From NCBI GenBank assembly GCA_004356175.1, contig SMXV01000041.1, positions 1 to 24,378 on the forward strand: a DNA stretch of 24,378 nt, given 5' to 3'. The translations under genes were made by a program, and so were the position numbers. This stretch comes from Acidobacteriota bacterium. GTDB lineage: Bacteria; Actinomycetota; Acidimicrobiia; Spongiisociales; UBA5794. Under the pieces are notes generated by a model, which saw nothing but the letters and a program-made list of their open reading frames with translations, ran no database searches and had not been told where the DNA came from. Shown here piece by piece: positions 21,232-24,378 of this stretch (position 1 is the first letter of the stretch; each line of letters begins with the position of its first letter).

Positions 21232-23391
21232 CTACGTCCTCTCGTCGAGCAACATCGCAATGTCTTGCACTATCACGGTCTCGTCTGCGCCTATCTCTTT
21301 GACTCCGTCATCCATCATCACGTAACAGAACGGGCAACCGGTCGCAATGATGTCTGGGTTCGTGGAGAGAGCTTCTTCTGTCCGTTCGATGTTGATCTTC
21401 TTGTCAGATTTCTCCTCCTCGAACCAGAACTTCCCGCCACCCGCACCGCAGCAGAATGAGTTGGTCCCGTTGCGGACCATCTCAACTCTGACGCCGGAGG
21501 AGTCAACGATCGTGCGCGGAGCAAGGAAGATGTCGTTGTGTCTGCCGAGGTAACACGGATCGTGGAACACAATCGTCTCGCCCGTAGATGTGGGTGTGAG
21601 ACGTCCGTCCTCGACAAGCTGACTCAGGATCTCTGAGTGATGCATAAGCGTGTAGTTGCCACCGAACTGGGGGTACTCGTTGCCCAGTGTGTTGAAGCAG
21701 TGCGGGCATTGGGTGATGATCTTGTCGACACCGAGATCATTGAGTGTCTCAATGTTCTGCAGCGCCAAACCCTGAAAGACATACTCGTTGCCGGTTCTAC
21801 GCGCAGGATCTCCGGTGCACAGCTCCTTTGCAGCAAGAATGCCGAAATCGATTCCTGCCTTGTGCAGCAACCTCGCAGTTGCGACGGTCACGTTCTTGTT
21901 TCGGTCGTCGAAGCTACCCGCACACCCAACCCACATAAGATATTCGGCTGTCACGCCGGGTTCCCCGAGTCGTTTGACCTCGAAATCGAGCTGGTCAGTC
22001 CAATCACCCCGCGCATTCTGATCCATACCGTATGGGTTGAACGAGTTCTCCATGGACACATACGCCTTGCCTAGTTCAGAGGGGAAGTCGGACTCCATGA
22101 GAGACAGATATCGCCGCATGTCGAGGATCTTGTCAACGATTTCAAGACCTGCAGGGCATGCCTCATCACAGGCACGACACGTCGTACACGCCCACAACTC
22201 CTCCGACGTAATCAGTTCAAAGACGTTGTCAGACGAAACCGTGATTGCCTCGCCATCACCGACGGTTGGCGAGATTGGTGGTTCCGCTGTCTGGGCAGCG
22301 ACGGTGCCAAGTTTGAGAATAATCTCTCTGGGATCCAGGAGTTTACCCGTCTGGTTCGCGGGGCACACCGCAGTGCAGCGCCCACACACCGTGCAGGCGT
22401 CTGTGTCAAAGAGCTGCTTCCAGGTGAACTCAGCAACGGTGGAGACACCAACGGTTTCGATGTCTGTGGCCTCCATCAGGTTCGGCATCTCGCTCATTGC
22501 GCCCTTCGGCCGTTCCCTCGGCTGTAGGGCCAGGTTGACCGGGGTCGTGACCATGTGCCGCAGCTTGGTTGTCGGCAACATGACAAGAAAGACCACAAAC
22601 ACAACGGCGTGAGCAATCCACATCCCCTGGTGGAAGCCGGCTGCAGACGACGTCGGAACAAGGTTCGAGAGCGGATAGCCGACAAAGGACCACTGCTCGA
22701 ACGCTGGTCTGCCGACAACGGCAATCCGGGCCGCCTCTGTGAGGAGCCCTGTGACTCCAATCGCGGCGAGCAGAATCAGGATCCACGCATCCTCCGGGCG
22801 AGTCTTCGACTTGATTCGAGCAGGCGGGTTACCGAATCTGCGTATCGCCGCCCAGGTGACACCGCCAAGAAATGCAAGGGCCGCAGCATCGAGGAACATC
22901 GAGTACCACTGATAAAAGTCACCATGGAGAAACTTCATGCCCACCGGAGCGAGGTGATCAATCTCGAGAATAACGGTGCCGAGAAAGAGAACGAGGAACC
23001 CGTAGTACATGAGGGAGTGCATCACGCCGGCTGCCGGATCCTCCATCACCGTCTTCATCGAAACGCCCTGCCGGAAGCGGTGAAGCCGTCTCTTGAAGTC
23101 CAACGCCCGAGTCTCGCTACTGCCGCGCTGCCAGCTTCGAGCTCGCATTGCAAACAGTCCAATCGACACCCCAAGGAATGTCGCGACCATGACGTAGAAC
23201 ATCGCTACGACGAGATCGGGGATATTCCCAAAGACCTCTCTGCCCACTTCGGCGTCTGACTCGGCGGGAAGGGTGCCAAGCCACCACAGCAGCAGCGTTC
23301 CAAAGACGGAGAGCACTGCGATCGCGCCGATCACACGCGACGGCGTGACCAACCTCGATTCGGTGTCGTCGATTGTCTCGGTGGTGGTCAA
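21232..23391 (-). CDS. EtfD-like membrane heme/iron-sulfur oxidoreductase (HdrD/NarI-type fusion)
   Basis: A 719-residue fusion. The N-terminal part (about residues 20-290) has about six helices with His residues in VMHSLMYYG, EIDH and FHQGMWIAHAVV that suit two b-hemes, like the nitrate-reductase gamma subunit. Then come two [4Fe-4S] motifs, Cys333-336-339-343 and Cys402-405-408-412. The C-terminal half carries two cysteine-rich CCG-type domains (GCAGSF...LCTGDPARR...CPHC and DPCYLGRHND...SFCCGAGGGKFW...GCPFC). This matches mycobacterial EtfD (Rv0338c), which moves electrons from ETF to the quinone pool during acyl-CoA oxidation. The start is TTG 23391 with GAGGAG about 4 nt upstream. etfA and etfB are not in the window, but an acyl-CoA dehydrogenase is. 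A generic heterodisulfide-reductase-related function remains possible. Confidence 0.9.
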   Translation of the reverse strand: MTTTETIDDTESRLVTPSRVIGAIAVLSVFGTLLLWWLGTLPAESDAEVGREVFGNIPDLVVAMFYVMVATFLGVSIGLFAMRARSWQRGSSETRALDFKRRLHRFRQGVSMKTVMEDPAAGVMHSLMYYGFLVLFLGTVILEIDHLAPVGMKFLHGDFYQWYSMFLDAAALAFLGGVTWAAIRRFGNPPARIKSKTRPEDAWILILLAAIGVTGLLTEAARIAVVGRPAFEQWSFVGYPLSNLVPTSSAAGFHQGMWIAHAVVFVVFLVMLPTTKLRHMVTTPVNLALQPRERPKGAMSEMPNLMEATDIETVGVSTVAEFTWKQLFDTDACTVCGRCTAVCPANQTGKLLDPREIILKLGTVAAQTAEPPISPTVGDGEAITVSSDNVFELITSEELWACTTCRACDEACPAGLEIVDKILDMRRYLSLMESDFPSELGKAYVSMENSFNPYGMDQNARGDWTDQLDFEVKRLGEPGVTAEYLMWVGCAGSFDDRNKNVTVATARLLHKAGIDFGILAAKELCTGDPARRTGNEYVFQGLALQNIETLNDLGVDKIITQCPHCFNTLGNEYPQFGGNYTLMHHSEILSQLVEDGRLTPTSTGETIVFHDPCYLGRHNDIFLAPRTIVDSSGVRVEMVRNGTNSFCCGAGGGKFWFEEEKSDKKINIERTEEALSTNPDIIATGCPFCYVMMDDGVKEIGADETVIVQDIAMLLDERT

Positions 23392-23558
23392 GCGGCTCCT
23401 CGTACAGACCAGCCGATTGTAAACGGCGGTTGGGACGCGTCGCCGCTTTGTGATCCAACAGAGCGAGCCACACCTGACCTGTCACCCAGACCTTCGTTGC
23501 CACCCTTCGGCTTCGCTCGTCCCTGGGCGATGTCGATCGGCGACCCAGGACAGGCTGA

Positions 23559-23654
23559 AAGCCCACACCGTGCGGCGTATACCCACTCGGCCTCCGTCGG
23601 CAGGGCCTGCTCCGCCCATTGCGCGTACGCCGACGCGTCGGCATGGGCCATGTG
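23559..23654 (-). pseudogene. Relic of a formylglycine-generating-enzyme/SUMF1-family gene
   Basis: On the minus strand a short stretch reads HMAHADASAYAQWAEQ followed by ALPTEAEWVYAARCGL. It closely resembles the conserved FGE/SUMF1 core (V-H-V-x-x-x-D-A-x-A-Y-x-x-W-A-G-K-x-L-P-T-E-A-E-W-E-Y-A-A-R-G-G-L). Upstream the frame runs into the 3' end of the proline dehydrogenase gene, and downstream the family similarity ends abruptly at SACPGSP; I found no continuation in the other two minus frames. The family's catalytic residues are not here. The 307-nt gap between the EtfD-like gene and proline dehydrogenase therefore seems to be decayed coding DNA, plus a hairpin CCTGGG...CCCAGG (23522-23549). 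Confidence 0.6.
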
Positions 23655-23698
23655 GATGTATGTACAACTGTTCATATCTTCATGTGTCTTTTGTGTTG

Positions 23699-24378
23699 CT
23701 ATCGGCCGACCAGGGCCCTTGCGAAGAACATGAGGTTCGCCGGTCGTTCCGCCATTCGGCGAGTGAGGTACGGGTACCAAGCCTCGCCATAGGGCACGTA
23801 TATCCGCATCTTGAGTCCGAGTCCGACGAGTTCAACCTGGCGATCCCTACGGATCCCGTACAACATCTGAAACTCCCAATCGCCTGGCCGACCTGATGCT
23901 GCGCGAATGACTCGGTTGATACGGCCGTCGTCGTGGCTAGCGATTGCAGGCAGGACGTCTGCGTAGCCCATGAGCTGATCGCTGAGCCGGTCAAACGAGG
24001 CATTCACCTCCTCGGCGGTCTGGAAGGCAACGTCCGCCGATTCCATGTACGCGCCCTTGCAGAGCCTGATGTGTCCGCCGAGGGCTGAGATGCGGTCAAT
24101 GTCGTCAGCGGTTCTCATCAGGTATGCCTGGACCGCCACACCGAGGTTGCCATGTTTCTTTTGGGCGGCTTCGTAGAGAGCCAACGTTGTCGAAGTGTGA
24201 GCTGATTCCTCCATGTCAATGGTGACCGTTGTTGACGCTTCGCTGGCTGCAGCGGCAATCGTGTCAAGGTGTTGAGCGGCAACCGAGTCATCTAGACCCA
24301 TACCAAGCTGGGTCAGTTTGACGGCGATATTCGCATCCAGACCCTTGCTCGAAATCTCACCGAGGCACGCAAGATAGG
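23699..24378 (-). CDS. Proline dehydrogenase (partial; N-terminus beyond window)
   Basis: The 3' part of a FAD-dependent proline dehydrogenase, which oxidises proline to 1-pyrroline-5-carboxylate and passes electrons to the quinone pool. The frame is open to the right edge (ISSKGLDANIAVKLTQLG), so about 226 residues are visible of a usual ~300. Family signatures are VTIDMEES, VAVQAYLMRT, RLCKGAY, FQMLYGIRRD and RIYVPYGEAWYPYLTRRMAERPAN, whose arginines bind substrate. The C-terminus ends a few residues after this motif, as in monofunctional enzymes, so it is not a PutA fusion at this end. It is followed by decayed sequence before the EtfD-like gene. Confidence 0.94.
   Translation of the reverse strand, partial: YLACLGEISSKGLDANIAVKLTQLGMGLDDSVAAQHLDTIAAAASEASTTVTIDMEESAHTSTTLALYEAAQKKHGNLGVAVQAYLMRTADDIDRISALGGHIRLCKGAYMESADVAFQTAEEVNASFDRLSDQLMGYADVLPAIASHDDGRINRVIRAASGRPGDWEFQMLYGIRRDRQVELVGLGLKMRIYVPYGEAWYPYLTRRMAERPANLMFFARALVGR

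Noticed and set aside
22555..23259. A 234-codon plus-strand open frame over the EtfD-like gene.
   Set aside because: Antisense to a coherent membrane domain; no recognisable family.
1..24378. CRISPR arrays, rRNA, tRNA, prophage modules or intact transposases.
   Set aside because: I looked for regularly spaced repeats, T-loop/anticodon patterns, phage structural genes and DDE-type transposase frames and saw none.

Overview
The window reads as chromosomal DNA of a moderately GC-rich actinobacterium. Marker families support this: a WhiB iron-sulfur regulator, the bacterial proteasome activator Bpa/PafE, a PAC2-family protein and an EtfD-like membrane oxidoreductase. Several genes start with GTG or TTG. 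Several others have a TAnnnT box 6-8 nt before the start codon, as leaderless actinobacterial genes do. An uncultured Acidimicrobiia-type lineage would fit, but that is inference; there is no rRNA or tRNA here to test it. No prophage, CRISPR array or intact transposase is visible.

Layout. Bases 1-3630 (+): the tail of an unknown gene, then two half-size ABC exporter genes joined by 4-nt overlaps; together they look like an asymmetric heterodimeric exporter. Bases 3617-4210 (-): a lipoprotein FKBP/SlyD-type prolyl isomerase, followed by a structured divergent intergenic region. Bases 4468-8260 (+): a long acyl-CoA dehydrogenase of the DmdC/FadE5 type, a DEAD-box RNA helicase behind a structured 250-nt gap, and a cyclophilin. 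Bases 8305-8467 hold a 159-bp MITE-like element with 17-bp imperfect inverted ends and a TA (CTAG) target duplication, only 13 bp upstream of an orphan metal ABC permease (8481-9335, +). Bases 9378-10462: a divergent pair of WhiB (-) and a tail-anchored FHA protein (+).

Bases 10552-16214 (-) form one long co-directional block: a Ca2+/Na+ exchanger, PolX, a membrane molybdopterin oxidoreductase, Bpa and PAC2. The last two link the block to the actinobacterial proteasome. Bases 16347-18565 (+): NhaA and a DUF547 protein. Bases 18532-23391 (-): a small multi-TM protein coupled to an orphan DNA methyltransferase, prephenate dehydratase, and a large EtfD-like heme/iron-sulfur membrane oxidoreductase. 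The right end holds a decayed fragment of a formylglycine-generating-enzyme-family gene and the 3' part of proline dehydrogenase.

Functional themes are redox and carbon catabolism (acyl-CoA dehydrogenase, EtfD-like quinone reductase, proline dehydrogenase), ion homeostasis (NhaA, the Ca exchanger, the metal permease), protein folding and turnover (two prolyl isomerases, Bpa, PAC2) and DNA maintenance (PolX, methyltransferase). I see no clearly new multi-gene system. The most rewarding targets are the MITE, the Bpa-PAC2 pair, the formylglycine-enzyme relic, the composite repeats shared by two intergenic gaps, and the run of leaderless starts.
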